This document shows, piece after piece, positions 20,739 to 33,764 of a stretch of DNA of 64,000 nucleotides. The notes beneath the pieces were generated by a model, which did no database searches, was not told the DNA's origin, and saw only the letters and a list, made by a program, of their open reading frames with translations. The DNA lies in the NCBI RefSeq assembly GCF_036850765.1, contig NC_089492.1, forward strand, positions 73,977,982 to 74,041,981, read 5' to 3'. Made by a program: the position numbers and the translations under genes. Source of the stretch: Saccopteryx bilineata (taxonomy: Eukaryota > Chordata > Mammalia > Chiroptera > Emballonuridae). How positions within the stretch are numbered: the first letter of the stretch is position 1; each line of letters opens with the position of its first letter.

Positions 20739-21066
20739 GCCTGACCAGGTGGTGGCATAGTGGATAGAGCGTTGAACTGTGATGCCGAGAACCCAGGTTC
20801 GAGACCCCGAAGTTGCCAGCTTGAGCGCAGGCTCAACTGGTTTGAGCAAAGCTCACCAGCTTGGACTCAAGGTCACTGGATCGAGCAAGGGGTTACTCAG
20901 TCTGCTGAAGGCCTGCGGTCAAGGCACATATGAGAGAGCAATCAAAGAACAGCTAAGGTGTCACAATGCACAACAAAAAACTAATGATTGATGCTTCTCA
21001 TCTCTCCATTCCTGTCTATCCCTCTCTCTAACTCTCTCTTTGTCTCTGTAAAAAAAAAAAAAAAAA
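20739..21066 (+). mobile_element. tRNA-derived SINE, family B, full length
   Basis: Starts GCCTGACCAGGTGGTGGCAT with an A-box-like segment AGTGGATAGAGCG, then the B-box-like GGTTCGAGACC. The body includes CAGCTTGAGCGCAGGCTCAA and CAATCAAAGAACAGCTAAGG, and it ends with a pyrimidine-rich stretch and A16. Same family as the copy at 41180-41544. Polymerase III transcribed and LINE-1 mobilised by analogy with other tRNA SINEs. Confidence 0.93.
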
Positions 21067-21078
21067 GCTACACTTTGG
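21067..21078. repeat. Target-site copy 3 (3' of SINE)
   Basis: GCTACACTTTGG, one base different from copy 2 over 12 bases. Confidence 0.85.
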
Positions 21079-22170
21079 AAAATAATTTTTACCCAATTTA
21101 CTATTGAGTTATATATGTACATATATTTGTGGAGCAAACTCAAGAAAGAGAGTTCTAAGGTAAACATTTAGATTTCTGAGAATTTTCCCTAGAAATTAAT
21201 CCTTTTATATACTGATTGCTTGAGGGCTGTTATACCTACCTCACTTTGTTGCTGTTTACTATGTAGCTTTTATAATCCACTCATCAAAAGATATTTTTGA
21301 CTCATATGTTCTCAGTAAGCATTAGAACATTACTAGTGGCTGATAGTCTGAGTCTGATTTTAGGTTTTGTAATTATTTTAATAATTTGCTGTTGATAGTT
21401 ATTATAATCGGGTCAGTCAATATAGGAAAGTAAACCAATTATCTCTGCAATTCAAGTCTTCATCTGGGAATAGAATTGACGGAACTTGGACTCAATACTC
21501 TTCTGAGGTATTTGCTTTTCTTGTAAAATAATAGTATTATTACTTGTTCTGGAAATTCATGGAGAGAGATATTTCAGTGGATTGTTGTAGTCAGGAATAG
21601 ATTAAAGATTTAGCCATTCCTACAAGATATATATGGGTAACATTATAGTTGATGATAATCCATGTTAAAATTTTGTGTGGAATTTAATTAATACTGTAGG
21701 TGCTTGTGCATATGTGAAGATTTAACATTCTCATTATTTGTGAAGAGTCCTGAAAACTCATACATATTGTTGCAATATGAGCATAAAAAAATTTGAATTT
21801 CACACCCCATGCACATACCCTAGTGTTTGGAGAGTAATTTAATATCCCTATCAAAGAGGCATTGTTATTTTCCACATTTAAAAAACATATATGCAATTAT
21901 TCTCACTGAGGACTTGATTGGTCTACTTAAACTCCTAGCCATATTTTCCGGAATGTTAGGAGGGAAATTTTTTGTTATTGAAGAACTTGTGAATTAAGGG
22001 ATCCACAAAAGACTTGGAATTTTATTTGGAAATATCAAATGACTGTTGTCCTTTGAAAATCTAATGTATGTTATGTGAAAACGTAGGAGGAGATAAAGTT
22101 TGTTTGAGGAAGAATGTATCAGAAATTCCCTTTCAGTTTTATAATGTACAAGATTTTTAATGATACTGTG

Positions 22171-22224
<54 letters not shown>

Positions 22225-22344
22225 GTTCAGGGAAAAATTCTAAATTGCAGATATGCAGTTCTATTCCAATTAAAAACTTATCTGACCCATATTGTATCAT
22301 CCTATCACTTAGTGCTCTGTACTGAAACTGGGCTCAGTTTCTGT
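21079..22344. other. Unassigned AT-rich sequence
   Basis: No gene or named repeat recognised other than the (GA)n run listed separately. The TTGTAGTCAGGAATAGATTA area near 21585 is unique-looking. Confidence 0.4.
22173..22221 (+). repeat. (GA)n microsatellite
   Basis: About 24 uninterrupted GA units. The Arg-Glu open frame across it is a repeat artefact. Confidence 0.97.
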
Positions 22345-22480
22345 GCATTCACTAGATTATAAGCTACTTGAAAGCAAGGTGTTTTATTGGATTTATTTTT
22401 TGTATTTACAACATCCAAATGCAGTCCTTTGAATGAAGCATGAAAATAAAAAATGTTTGACAGATGAATAAATATTTATG
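22345..22480 (+). mobile_element. L2 LINE 3'-end fragment
   Basis: AGATTATAAGCTACTTGAAA, then CAGTCCTTTGAATGAAGCAT and a GATGAATAAATATTTATG end resemble the L2 3' terminus (TAAGCTCCTTGAGGGCAGGG and so on). Old and 5'-truncated. Confidence 0.6.
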
Positions 22481-24544
22481 TGATACAGTGTACTTTATGT
22501 TTAAGGCATGTAAACAGCAATATATATATATGTTATATATTTGGGGAGTTTGATGCTAAATGTTATTTAATATTTAAATTAAACTATCACTTTTTATATT
22601 CCAGTATTTTGTCTATTCTTTGCATTGCTGAGTTACTTAATCATTCTTTGCGGTTAGTGACACATCATCACCATTGGTTCACAAAGTCCTCTCTGACACT
22701 TATAATTTTTACTTAACTTTCTGAAAGAATTTTTTTTCATATCTACAGCAATATATGAAAATATAGCTTACCAGCAAAAACTGTGATCTTTTGGCCTTTG
22801 ACAGCCATATGGATAAAAAATAGCTCTCTTTATGCTCATTACAGTTTTAATTGTAATTTCTATAATCTACATGTGATTATCCTTTCAATAGTTTAAAGGC
22901 TATTTACATTTTTTTCTGTGAATTACCTGACATAGCTGATGATTCTAGTACTATGTTCATTTACTATCTTGACATCCTTTTCTCCACTAAAAATGTCTTA
23001 TACCCTAAATTTACAATAACTGCGAACCTTTGCATTCTCAGACTTAGTCACACTCTCTCTTTTTCTTCCACTTTTTTTCTGAATTTTAAGCCAAGAAAGA
23101 TTTACTTTTGATATTTTCATTGCTTGCAATTATTTGCACTAGTTCATCTTATTTAATAGGAGAGAACTTCTAACCCCATCGTTAACAAATTTACTAAAGC
23201 AGCTGAATATTTATAGATTATATTCCATCTTGTTACAGAAGTGGCATCATTTTCTGAAGGTTCTAAGGTTCTTGATGTTTTTCCTTACATGAAAGGTTTA
23301 ATTTGACATGTCTCTGTGGGTTAGTTTTATTTTACTCTGAAGTATGGGTATTCTGCCACCAGGAGCAACCAACCAGCTTAGCAAACAGAATAATTGGGAC
23401 TATTCTTTTCACAAACACAGAAGTACCTTAAAACAGGATAGAGCTTTTATCATCAATTGATTCTTAGAAGTCCTTTCTTGATATTTCGGCCCCAAGGCTT
23501 ATATCAAAGGTGTTTCCTTCAATGTGGAAACTTTCAACTTCCAATTCACCAGTCTGCAAACCCTGAGTATCAAAGCAGACCTGCCCTGTGATCCACAGCT
23601 AAGCACTCGCTTTCTTGAAGTGATGCTTAGTGCTCTGATTCAACATCCAGATCTAAGGGGGCTATTACAAGAAGATAAATTAAGGAACCAGACGATTACA
23701 CCCTTTGGCCTCCTCTGAGATCTTCCTAAGCAGGAGCACTTGTCTCTAATTCCTCTCTGACCCGTGCCCGTTTCTGTATGGTGGCCACTGCTCAGGAATC
23801 TCCCTTGACTCGCACTTGGTTCCTGAGGGATCGACAGCTGTGTGGAGCTGATTGCTTCAAACTGTAGTTGACTGTATATAAACCAAAGTGTCTATGCAAC
23901 TCCATTTATCTTCTCTTTGGCTACCTTTTTATTTAAGGCTGGACCTTATGTATTTTTTTTTCTCTACTATATTGATAATCAAAACCATAATTTCTTTATT
24001 TTAAAAAATTCTATTATATTTTCTCATTTCAATCTATCAGGCTGAGGATTATATGGTTTCTTCTTTTTACTTAGAGAAGTCATTATTTTAAAATTGTCGT
24101 CATCATCATGGTCATCACCGTTGCTGTCATTACCGTTTATATTATTATTCTAATTAAAATTTTAACAAGGGGAAAGCCACATGATGTATAATTCATTAAC
24201 ATTGCCACTTATCAAGTTTTCATCATTTTCTCTGACTTTCTTCATGTGTCGCATGTCTGCTCATCTACTGCTTCCTGGTACGTAGGAGAAAATCAGTTAG
24301 TCGCTTCCTTGTTTTGCCTGATAAGTTATTTAAAACAGACACATAGCAAGATGAAAAATGTTCATCTCTGTTGTTTTAAATGTATTAATTAATATGGGTG
24401 TGAGAAATCATTCATTTCTCAGATACCTTTTCAGTTAATCTTCTCATCATGTCGGTTAGCCTGATAAATGGCTTAAATCTATTTCTTTGTCTTTCTCCCT
24501 CTGCATGTGTCTGGTCTGCAGCATCAGCCTTTCTTGTCCATCAG

Positions 24545-24546
<2 letters not shown>
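22481..24546. other. Unassigned; GC-richer block at 23440-23880
   Basis: Mostly AT-rich. The block at 23440-23880 has a balanced composition and includes a 64-codon open frame (23524-23718). No homologue comes to mind and there are no convincing splice signals around it. It may be an old LTR or a conserved element. Confidence 0.35.

Positions 24547-24581
<35 letters not shown>
24547..24581 (+). repeat. (CT)n microsatellite
   Basis: About 17 CT units. Overlapping Ser-Leu frames are artefacts. Confidence 0.97.
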
Positions 24582-24583
<2 letters not shown>

Positions 24584-24907
24584 GTCTCATCCTCCTGCTG
24601 CGGGACTGGCCTTCAAACATGCACACACAGAAATTTGATAGTATGGGTCCTCCACTTAAAATTTGTTTTTATTCTCAGCTAACTGAATTGCTTTCAAACT
24701 GGGGCCACCAGGAATAGGTAGGAGAGAAACTAACTCAGGTGGTGCTTTGATCTTCTTCCCAGTCAATGATAACAATTCTGCTTTGTGTATTTTGTCTATT
24801 AGGCACAGCCAAACTAAGAAAATGTATTAGTCAACAATTGCTCTGATAATGCCACATAATGAACATCTTCAAATGTCAGTGTTGTATATAACAAACATTT
24901 CCATTTC
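24582..24907. other. Unassigned sequence
   Basis: Short unique-looking stretch between the (CT)n run and a truncated SINE. Nothing recognised. Confidence 0.4.
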
Positions 24908-25050
24908 TTTCTTTTTTCTTTTTTAGTGAGAGAGAGACAGAGGCAGAGAGAGGGGCAGACAGGGAGGGACAGACAGATAGGAAGGGAGAGTGATGAGAAG
25001 CATCGATCCTTCATTGTGGCATCTTAGTTGTTCATTGATTGCTTTCTTGA
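24908..25050 (-). mobile_element. tRNA-derived SINE, family B, 5'-truncated
   Basis: On the minus strand it reads AATCAATGAACAACTAAGAT, then ATCGATGCTTCTCATCACTC, a long pyrimidine-rich segment and an A-rich tail, matching the last 40% of the family B SINEs at 20739 and 41180. The tRNA-like head is absent, so this copy could not be transcribed by polymerase III. Confidence 0.85.
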
Positions 25051-28000
25051 CATTTTCTTTTCTTGTCCTTTGGTGTTCAGATTGGTTGAGGTCATTTGCT
25101 GCAGGGACTTTAGGTTTCTGCCACATGACTTTTCTTTCTTCCAGGAGTAGCAACTTCTGGTCTGTTTTCCACGTGAAATGTGCAGAAGCTCCAGACAGGT
25201 CAAGCCATGCAAGCACATGTCAAAATTTGCTCATGTCCTATATGCTCAAATGACATTAGTCTACAATATCACATAGTAAAGAAGCACACCTCAACCTATA
25301 CTGAAACCATGGCAAGATTAGGGAGGGCATGGAATGTTGTGAATAAATAGTACAATCTGACACAAAAAGGCTCTGCTGTTCTAAAAGCAATTGATCCTCC
25401 AGGTAAAGTAAAAAACCTTAAGAGAAGAAACAGAAGCCGCATGACAACCAGGGAAGGGTGTTTTGTTTTACTGCCCTTGAGAATAATAATAATGTGATCA
25501 GAGCTGAATATGTTTCTGGATGAAGCTGAAATGTTGATGCTATAATTACTTAAGTAAATATTGTCTTGGTGGTTTCAGCTTTTCCCTTTAACTACACTAT
25601 GACCATTGTCTTGTAGGTTACGTATATATCACATATACACAGATAGACAACCCAGTCTGTGTCTTTGGGACTTCTAATAGATGGCAGAACAGCAGGAGTG
25701 GAGGTGTGCAGGAGTTGGTGCCACAGGATCATGACATCTGCTTGTTCATTTCTCCCCTATTCCTTCTACGATGATATTGGTGGCTTGAAATTGATCATGG
25801 CAAGAGTATTTACACCATGGAAATTAGCTACAATATTTTCTGAAGAGAGCTGGTTTACAAGAGTCAAGCCTTGTATTTATATATAATTTATTAACTTTCT
25901 TAAGACTATCAAATTTATAAGTTCAATGTGAATTTTATATCATCAATTTCTTAATGTTTTATGTTTTGTTATCACAGATTCTATTTTTTTCCCCACTTAA
26001 GACATCTCATCTCTCAGTATTATTTCTCTTTTTCTGTTAACCCCCTGATATTTTTTCCCAGAATTCTGGTTATATATCTATAAAAGTTTCTGCTATAATT
26101 TTAAATATTTCCAAATTAAAATGAATACCTTGCAGTATTATAAATATTTTATTATTAAGTTTAAATGTTACATATAAACATTCAGTAACCATTTAATTCC
26201 AAATATTAGTTTGCAAGAAATTTTATATACATCTAAACAATTTTCTCATTTGGCTAGACACTGACTAGTTTAGAGATATGCTCTCTCTCCAAAGGGAAAC
26301 TATTTTTCTATTTGAAACTATTCAAATAGACTATTCCAAAAATATTAAATACCAAGATTAAATAAAAATTATTGAAGACTAGATCTGGAGCTACAGTTAA
26401 AACTAAAAACTCAAGACTGCAAAGCTGTATAATTTTGGTGCTATTTTTTTTTATTGGGGCTGAGTTGTGATGCTGTGTTCCCATAACCATAATCTGGGCC
26501 TGGGGATTTAAAATATTTGGTACAGTGCCCAGAAAAATATTTAGTGGTTCAGGATTTTATCAAAAATTAAAAATATAAATCAATATTGTTGCTAGATGGT
26601 CTCACCCTCTAGAAACGAGAGACAAAACTTTATTCTCTTTTATATCCTAACTCCAGATAAAACAAAATTATATTTACTCATTTACAATAAGAATGCCACA
26701 TTAGAAATAATTACATTAAAATGGTTCCATAGTATTTCCTGTGTCAGAGCTTTGCATGTAAACATTTTTATTCACAGTTTCATCCCTTAGGTCTTCCACT
26801 GAGTCACTCTCATCTCTTGATACCTGATGTAATTATTTTGACTATCCAACTATACTATTTTTTTTCTTTATTTACTTGCCCTAGATTGTAAGGCTCTTGA
26901 GGGAAAGAATTTTTTGTTGTTCTTACTGAATACAAAATCTGTGATACTAATTGTCATACTCAAGGTAGTTTTAAGGCAAGCCTTTGTTTTTGGTGCGGAA
27001 TCTATTGATAGAGAGAAAAACAGTCACACTTAATTTTCATTGATTTATTGTGTCTAAAGAGATTTCACATTTGCACCCATGTTTTCTCTTTACAAACTCA
27101 AATACACAAGCCCTTATATTACTGTGTATGTCATATAGTTTATTTTCAGAATTTTGAGGTTCTAAATGAATGACACCAAATACATTAGAATTGATTTCTT
27201 TAAAATGAACAATGATACATTGGTAAAATTAGAGCATGCAGTAAAATTTAATAGAAAAATAGATTCTATTTATTATCAGGTTTTTCTTTCATTTGCAGAA
27301 ATCTTTGGGTTTCTTTAAAAAACATTTATTTAGTTATTCTTAGGTAGGTAGGTTACTTTCCCATTACATATGAGAGGATTAACCTTTTCAAATGTTCTGT
27401 TTGTCAGCCCAGTAATTCAGGGGAAGCTTAAAAATTTAACTCAATAGGCACACAATACAGAAGACAAACACATAAATCAGTAACAATTTAAAAATGTAAA
27501 GATTAGTATTGTCTCTGTGATGATCAAATACCAATGCATGGAAACTTTTCATGTCAATGACAGTGTTGTGTTTTTGAATTGGCTCATCTCTAATTCCTTT
27601 GTTTGCCTCTAGCTTTTACAATTCCTCCTGCAACAAGTACAGTGGCAAGTTAATTTTCTATGCTCATTTACATAATTGCTATCATAACTTCTTTTATCTT
27701 CCATCAATTTACAACTAAAAGCTCAGAATGTTTTTATACAATTACTGTGGTTTTTTTACATTAAATTTCTAAAGACTATTGAAAGGCTGATAATTTCAGT
27801 CCTTAGAGTTATAAATATTAACCTAGAATAGAGCAAACAGGTGTCTTCTCATAATATGAACATTTAGAATAAAGGAGGAGTAATTTGACCACTTAGTATA
27901 AAGAGAAAATTTTACTTTAGGAACTCATAGTGATACATTTTAACTAGATATTGGAATGTAAATAAGATTAGAGAACATGCACACCAAATGAAAGTGGATA

Positions 28001-29829
28001 TCTTTGGCTCTTTTTTTGTTTTGACTGATTCAAGATCATTTGAAATTAAAATAAAAAAAATGAAAGATTCAAAATAGCCATTGCAGTGTTGACCAAATGC
28101 TGATGTATTAAATTCACCATATCTTTAAAATATATATATATTTGGGCATAGTTAGGCAGCCTGTTTATTTAAATTGTGTTGTTTTCTTTCTAACTTAGAA
28201 TCTGGCTTAGGGGAAGTCACTTAATTTTACCTGGCTCAGTCCTCCTCAGCAGATACATGGGGTTGGATTAAACGACATGTGAAGCATATTATCAATAGCT
28301 TCATAATCCAAGGTGAGCATTCCTTGCAGAGAACATATAAGAGGCCAAGGTAAAAACTGGGCAATATTAAGAAATCTAAGTGTGTAAAAAGATAACATCC
28401 AGTTCAAGTGCCAGTTGAGAATGTTTACTGTATGAATTTAAAATGTGTAGGTTGTAGAAATGATGGTAAATCACTGTCTCCTAGACGAGGAGAAAAACCT
28501 GGGATCCAGTCTCAATCCTGATCCTGGTCAACTGTCTGCTGGATTGCTCAGGCACCTTCTCTCATCAGTGAGATGGGAAGACATGAGCAGCGTGATCTGG
28601 AAGCTGCACACACCTTTGCTTTCCTGTGAGAACAAACCTGGACAGTAATCTCAGGACCAGTCCAGGAAGCTGGTGAGCAATAGTTAATATTAATCAATGG
28701 TAGCAAACTGATGGAAGGCATGGACACTTGTTAGTATATTTCCCTGGACTTAGATACACATTTACTTGAATTCCTTATTAAATCTAAAATGTGTTTCCCC
28801 CTTTATAAAATGTCACCACAGTCACATATTCAAATCACCTCCATGTAAACTATGCCTTGCCTCCCATTGATATGACCTCCATCCTCTCTTTGTTAGTGGT
28901 ATTCCTGTAATATTGTATTTCCATTTATGTCTGAAACTTTTAAAAATAACTCACACAAGCTTTTCTCAAATACTCTTTTATAAGTAAATGCTAACTTTCA
29001 GCAAATAGAAATACCTTTTATGATTAAAGATAAAGTGCTTGGTAGCCAAATATATAATTGTGTATAATTTTCTAAAATCTGTAGAATGATTCCTGCTTAT
29101 TCAAGGAGTTTTCTTTTTTTAATGTTAAGCAAAATGAAAACAAAGATAAGACATTAAATATATTTAAAACTTTTATATATGCTAACCTCACATTTGGAAT
29201 TAAAGGTGTGTAACATTACCAAATCCCTAAATCAAAATATTTTAGTTATTAGTTCTAGAATTGTTTGCTATTAATATAAATCTGTCAGATACTCAAGTAT
29301 AATTGTTATAATATTATGTTAAAAATTAAAACTATATGAGAATGTAATAGACTCTAAAATTGTCAGTTTAGATAATAATTAGATATACTCATATACTTTC
29401 AAATTAGAAAGTAATTAAGTATGGTATTGTATTTATGATCCAAAATATTAATAATTCTTGCCCATATCTCAAAATGACACAATTAAATTAACAGCATATC
29501 CTAGATTAAAGATAAGACATTATAAAACAAATTTTTAACAAATAGCTCTCAATTGCACCAGTATGTGAAAACCTATGTTTATAAATGTTCATTATAATGA
29601 CCTTTTAAAAATAACAAAACTTGCAACAAAATAGAGATCCCCAAATAAGATAGTATTTGGAAAAATGGGTTATTTTTTTCAGTAATAGCACTCAAGTGTA
29701 GCCATGTAATATGGTGTGGACCTGTGAGTTCTGATATGGAGGGAGGCCTGTGATGTATAGCTAAGTAAGAAATTGGCTATGCAATAGTACATTAATAATA
29801 AAAATAATTGTATTAATATCAGTAATAAT
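25051..29829. other. Unassigned AT-rich sequence
   Basis: No gene recognised. Weak MIR-like text at about 28195-28300 (GGGGAAGTCACTTAATTTTA, GATACATGGGGTTGGATTAA) and at 28490-28600, and an L2 3'-like segment at 26860-26950 (listed separately). Otherwise unique-looking, AT-rich DNA. Confidence 0.4.
26860..26955 (+). mobile_element. L2 3'-end fragment, short
   Basis: CTAGATTGTAAGGCTCTTGA followed by GGGAAAGAATTTTTTG resembles the L2 terminal segment TAAGCTCCTTGAGGGCAGGG. Too short for certainty. Confidence 0.4.
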
Positions 29830-30060
29830 ATTATGAATACATGGCACTTACTAGGTGCTGACTCTAAGTCAGGCACTCTTTCAGTGGTTTTGCAGACATA
29901 ATCTCATGTAATCCTCACAGCTTTGATAATTAGGTATGATTTGCATCCTTTTTGTACAAAGGAGCAAACAGGAACTTTAAGAATTAAGAAGATTACATCA
30001 TATGCCCGAGGACACATAGAGTATGTGTAGAGCCCTTATTTCTATAATCCAACCACCCAT
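29830..30060 (-). mobile_element. MIR SINE (antisense)
   Basis: GGCACTTACTAGGTGCTGAC, then a ATAATCTCATGTAATCCTCACAGC stretch, a TTAGGTATGATTTGCATCC block, an AAACAGGAACTTTAAGAATTAAG block and a CGAGGACACATAGAG end match the reverse complement of MIR throughout. Confidence 0.85.
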
Positions 30061-30173
30061 CTACTCACCCATCCATCATCTATATTATTTTAGCAGTATA
30101 CTATTTAAGTATGAATCAAGTGTGGAGCAAATATTTGAAGACTCTTCAGCATAAATAACTTTATCATCTTTTT

Positions 30174-30206
30174 ATTATCTATCTATCATCTATCTATCTA
30201 TATCTA

Positions 30207-30246
<40 letters not shown>

Positions 30247-30292
30247 ATCTATCTTTCTATCTAATCTACCTATCATCTATTTATCATCTATC
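30174..30292 (+). repeat. (TATC)n microsatellite
   Basis: About 119 bp of TATC units with interruptions at both ends and a pure core of about 10 units. Confidence 0.95.
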
Positions 30293-33200
30293 AAGTTAGG
30301 GTCAATAGTTTAGGAATTATCTCCCTGTAGAAAACTTGTACTAAATTTCCCTGGCTAGGATAAATGGATTGGCAAGACTTTGACTTCTGGAAGAAAATGG
30401 AGTCCCTTTTCTATTTTAACTCAGTGAAACTTCCAAATATTTCAGAGAAAATATTTCAGACTCCAGATAGAGACTAATGACTTTTCTCTGAATCTTAGTT
30501 AAAACTGGATTTCATTTTCTGTAACCTTCTGGAGCTCAGTTTAATTAATAGTTTTAGTGCTATTTTAAAAAGGCGTTAGAAGTCCACTTCAGTAAGTTAG
30601 CTTACAACGCAATTTTTTTGCCTTTTATTTAGTAATTTTATTCATCCAATCTATTAATATGAAAATTATTTTCACATATAGTCAAAAACCATACAGGAAA
30701 ATAATCTCTGTGAAAAGAAGAAAATTATTTTTATGAATAAAAGGATAACATAATTTTCAGTAATAAGATAAAGTAATTTTTAACATTAACCAGAGCTTTC
30801 TTGAAACAGATTTTTTTACTACAAAAATTAAAAAAAAATGTTAGAAGAATCTGCTATTTACATTTTTCTGTGCCATTCATTTTACAATGGTTTTAAAAAT
30901 TGAGTTTTAAATTCCCCAGGTGTGCAATGAGGGGATAGCAAAGGTTTCTGCATGTTCCAACTCAGGAAATCAAGACTTGCAGGGATGCAAAGATTTGCTC
31001 AAGGTCACAGAGCTTGTTCTAGGAGGCAGAGCATCTAAGTACCTAGCATTGTTTTTTTCTAGCATGCTTCACTGCTTCTCAATGAAAAGTGTGATACAGG
31101 AAAATTGCACAGAAGACAGTACTGTCAAATTTCGCCAAAGCTAATTAAAGTGTAAAGTATTCTTAATGCAAGATTTGATAGAAATTTGTTTTCAGCTGCA
31201 AGTTACATGTAATTTTGCAGTTATCTAATGGCTTTTTATTTCTCAAATAGTGTTGTCCTGACTGTTATTTTTTTGCTCTTTGCATTCTTTGTCATTTTTA
31301 ATATTCTTAGTGATTTTGAAATATTTGGTGCTGGATCATTCTGCTGCAAATATGACCTGTCATTCCAACAAATGGACTGATTGGATCTGTCACACTGGTG
31401 GGATTTATAGTAAATTCACTGCAGCACAAGTAAAACCATTAGAAATTGCATTGGTTTAAATGACTGACTATAAGAACTCCCTGATTTTATCAGCAAAATG
31501 GCTTATATTTTGCTTCCAAATGACTATGGAGAATCTTAAAATTATATTTATTTTAATGTGCATATGTTGCTGTGTTGATTTCTATTTAAGATCTGTAACA
31601 TGGTATTAGCCTCTAAAATTCCTGTATTAAAATTATTTATAGGAAAGCTTAACTAGATTTTATGTTGCAAAGTGCTTTGTTTTGAAAACCGTGGATATAT
31701 CTGAAATATTTCCTTTCAATTTGAATTATGATCTATATACATACACATATACTAATGTGAATATAATACTTTTTATTGCAAAGATTAGAATTCTTTAAAT
31801 CATTTACTTCATCTAGTTCAGCATTCAAACTGTACCACGATTATAATAGAAAAAATATCCAGTTATTAACATTGTTTTATTAACTTTTCAAATATTGACA
31901 ATTTGGAAAATAATTCAGTGATTTTTTTATTGTTGTCCTTGTTCTTACAATATTTGCTATTCTAGATAAAATATTTTAAATTATTTCACCTCCAAAGTAA
32001 AAAATAATGCAAGTTTAACTTTTAAAATCTAAATGCATAAACAGTTCTTTCTCAACTATGAAACATTTTATTATTTTATATAGAAAAACTGTGTTTGGTT
32101 TTATATTGTTTGTCCCCACTTAATGACATGTATTGTTTTTAGAGTATTCATATTTAATCCAGTCATGTTTCACAGTTTATTTTACTTTGTTAACTTAGCA
32201 GTTCAATTGGGTACTATCTCTATCTGAATACTAAAACTATCATAAAAAACCATTTTAATAGTCTTGTAAAACAGAGCACATAAAACAAGAACATTTATTT
32301 TACTTGAAGACATGTGCTAATTTTTTATTGAGAAATGCATTAAACATTGATACATCCAACCTCTGATTGAACCTTCATACTTGTCACACGTAGGGGCTGT
32401 TGAAGATTTATGGCACAATATAAAATTAGGCATATACAGTAAACTTGATAGTAAATGACCTTTGTAGACAGGAGACTGCCACAGAGAATAGTTGCACAAT
32501 AGAAGGAGGTTTGAAAACATATTTAAAGACATTCAAAGAAAAGTAATGGAAACTGAAAAGCATAAAGAGAAAAAAATATTCTCCAATGAAATAGATACAC
32601 AGAAAATGTACTTTTTAAGATGAATAGATGTTTTTACCATCTCTAATTCATTTGTTGTATAACAACCCATGCTAATAAAGTATATAACTCCAAACATATC
32701 AATATGCCTATTTAGTTCTGCCAGTTTCACAAAGTCCTTATGAAATATAAACATAAAAAGATGTTTAATCCTTAAAAAATGATATGAATTAATATAGCTA
32801 TAAAGACTCACATAAGGACAAATATCATGTGTCAAAAACAGGGCACCCTGTGCTCTGACAGGAGGTGGATTTCACTGTGAATTGAGTTTAGTGCAGGTTT
32901 CACTTTATTATTTGTCCTTTTCCCCTCTCCTCTCTTCTTCCTCCCCCTCCTGTCCATCTCTCTTTCTCTCTCTTTCCCTCTCCTTGATTGTCCATCAGCG
33001 TCAGGCTTCTTTTAGGGATAATTACAAATGTGGGTTTTGCAGTTCAAATTTACTGGCATGATGCCTTAATGAATTTTCTATAGGAATTCATAAAATTGGT
33101 CTAAAAGTCTTAAAGCTTTGATATTACTTGTTTAAAGAGTTTAAATAAAAAAATAATTATATCAGGCTTACAGCATGCTATATAAAATTATTTTAAGGTA

Positions 33201-33502
33201 ATGGCATTTATTTCCTACAAATGAGATCATGTCTATTGATTTTTAAAAAGAAAAATTAAAACCCATAACTACCACAAAACAATGCTAATAATGAGTTTGT
33301 CTAAAAATGGAATCAATTTTTCTCAGGATGGCAGAATGAAATTCATATTTATAAAATCTATTTTCTACAATATAACAAAATAGCTTGCAGTAGGAGGTTT
33401 TATTAAAATTTCTGAACTAATATTGTCTTGATTTTTGTGTAATTTTAGGTCATTTTATGAATGTTTTTTTTCTATGTAAAGAGAAATACTCAAAGGTATA
33501 TT
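30293..33502. other. Unassigned AT-rich sequence
   Basis: A weak antisense MIR-like patch lies at about 30955-31030 (AGATTTGCTCAAGGTCACAG). The block at 31190-31560 looks like conserved non-coding text (see findings). A pyrimidine tract lies at 32915-32985. No gene recognised. Confidence 0.4.
32915..32985 (+). repeat. Polypyrimidine tract
   Basis: About 70 bases almost entirely C and T (CCCCTCTCCTCTCTTCTTCC and so on). Confidence 0.85.
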
Positions 33503-33517
33503 AGATTTCTTTTGTCT
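33503..33517. repeat. SINE target duplication, left
   Basis: AGATTTCTTTTGTCT, matching 33731-33745 at 14 of 15 bases. Confidence 0.85.
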
Positions 33518-33730
33518 ATTTTTTAAAAAAATATTAATTGATTTTTTAGAGAGAAAGAGGAACAAAAGAGGAAGAGAGAGAAACAAAGAGAGAGAGAGAA
33601 ACATTAATTTGTAGTTACCTATTCATGCATTCATTGGTTGATTCTTGTATGTGCTCTGACCTGGGATTGACCCTGCAACCTTGGTGTATCTAGACCACAC
33701 TCTAAACAACTGAGCTAACAGGCCAGAGCA
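33518..33730 (-). mobile_element. tRNA-derived SINE, family D (VES-like)
   Basis: On the minus strand: GCTCTGGCCTGTTAGCTCAG head, B-box-like GGGTCAATCCC, then CAGAGCACATACAAGAATCA, a TC-rich stretch and an A-rich tail. Short body of about 210 bp as in the VES group of bat SINEs. Target duplications AGATTTCTTTTGTCT (33503-33517) and AGACTTCTTTTGTCT (33731-33745) differ at one base. Confidence 0.88.
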
Positions 33731-33745
33731 AGACTTCTTTTGTCT
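33731..33745. repeat. SINE target duplication, right
   Basis: AGACTTCTTTTGTCT, the partner of 33503-33517. Confidence 0.85.
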
Positions 33746-33764
33746 TTGAAAAATACTGGGGAAT

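Noticed and set aside
22114..22362. Frame with a long Arg-Glu repeat
   Set aside because: Direct translation of the (GA)n microsatellite.
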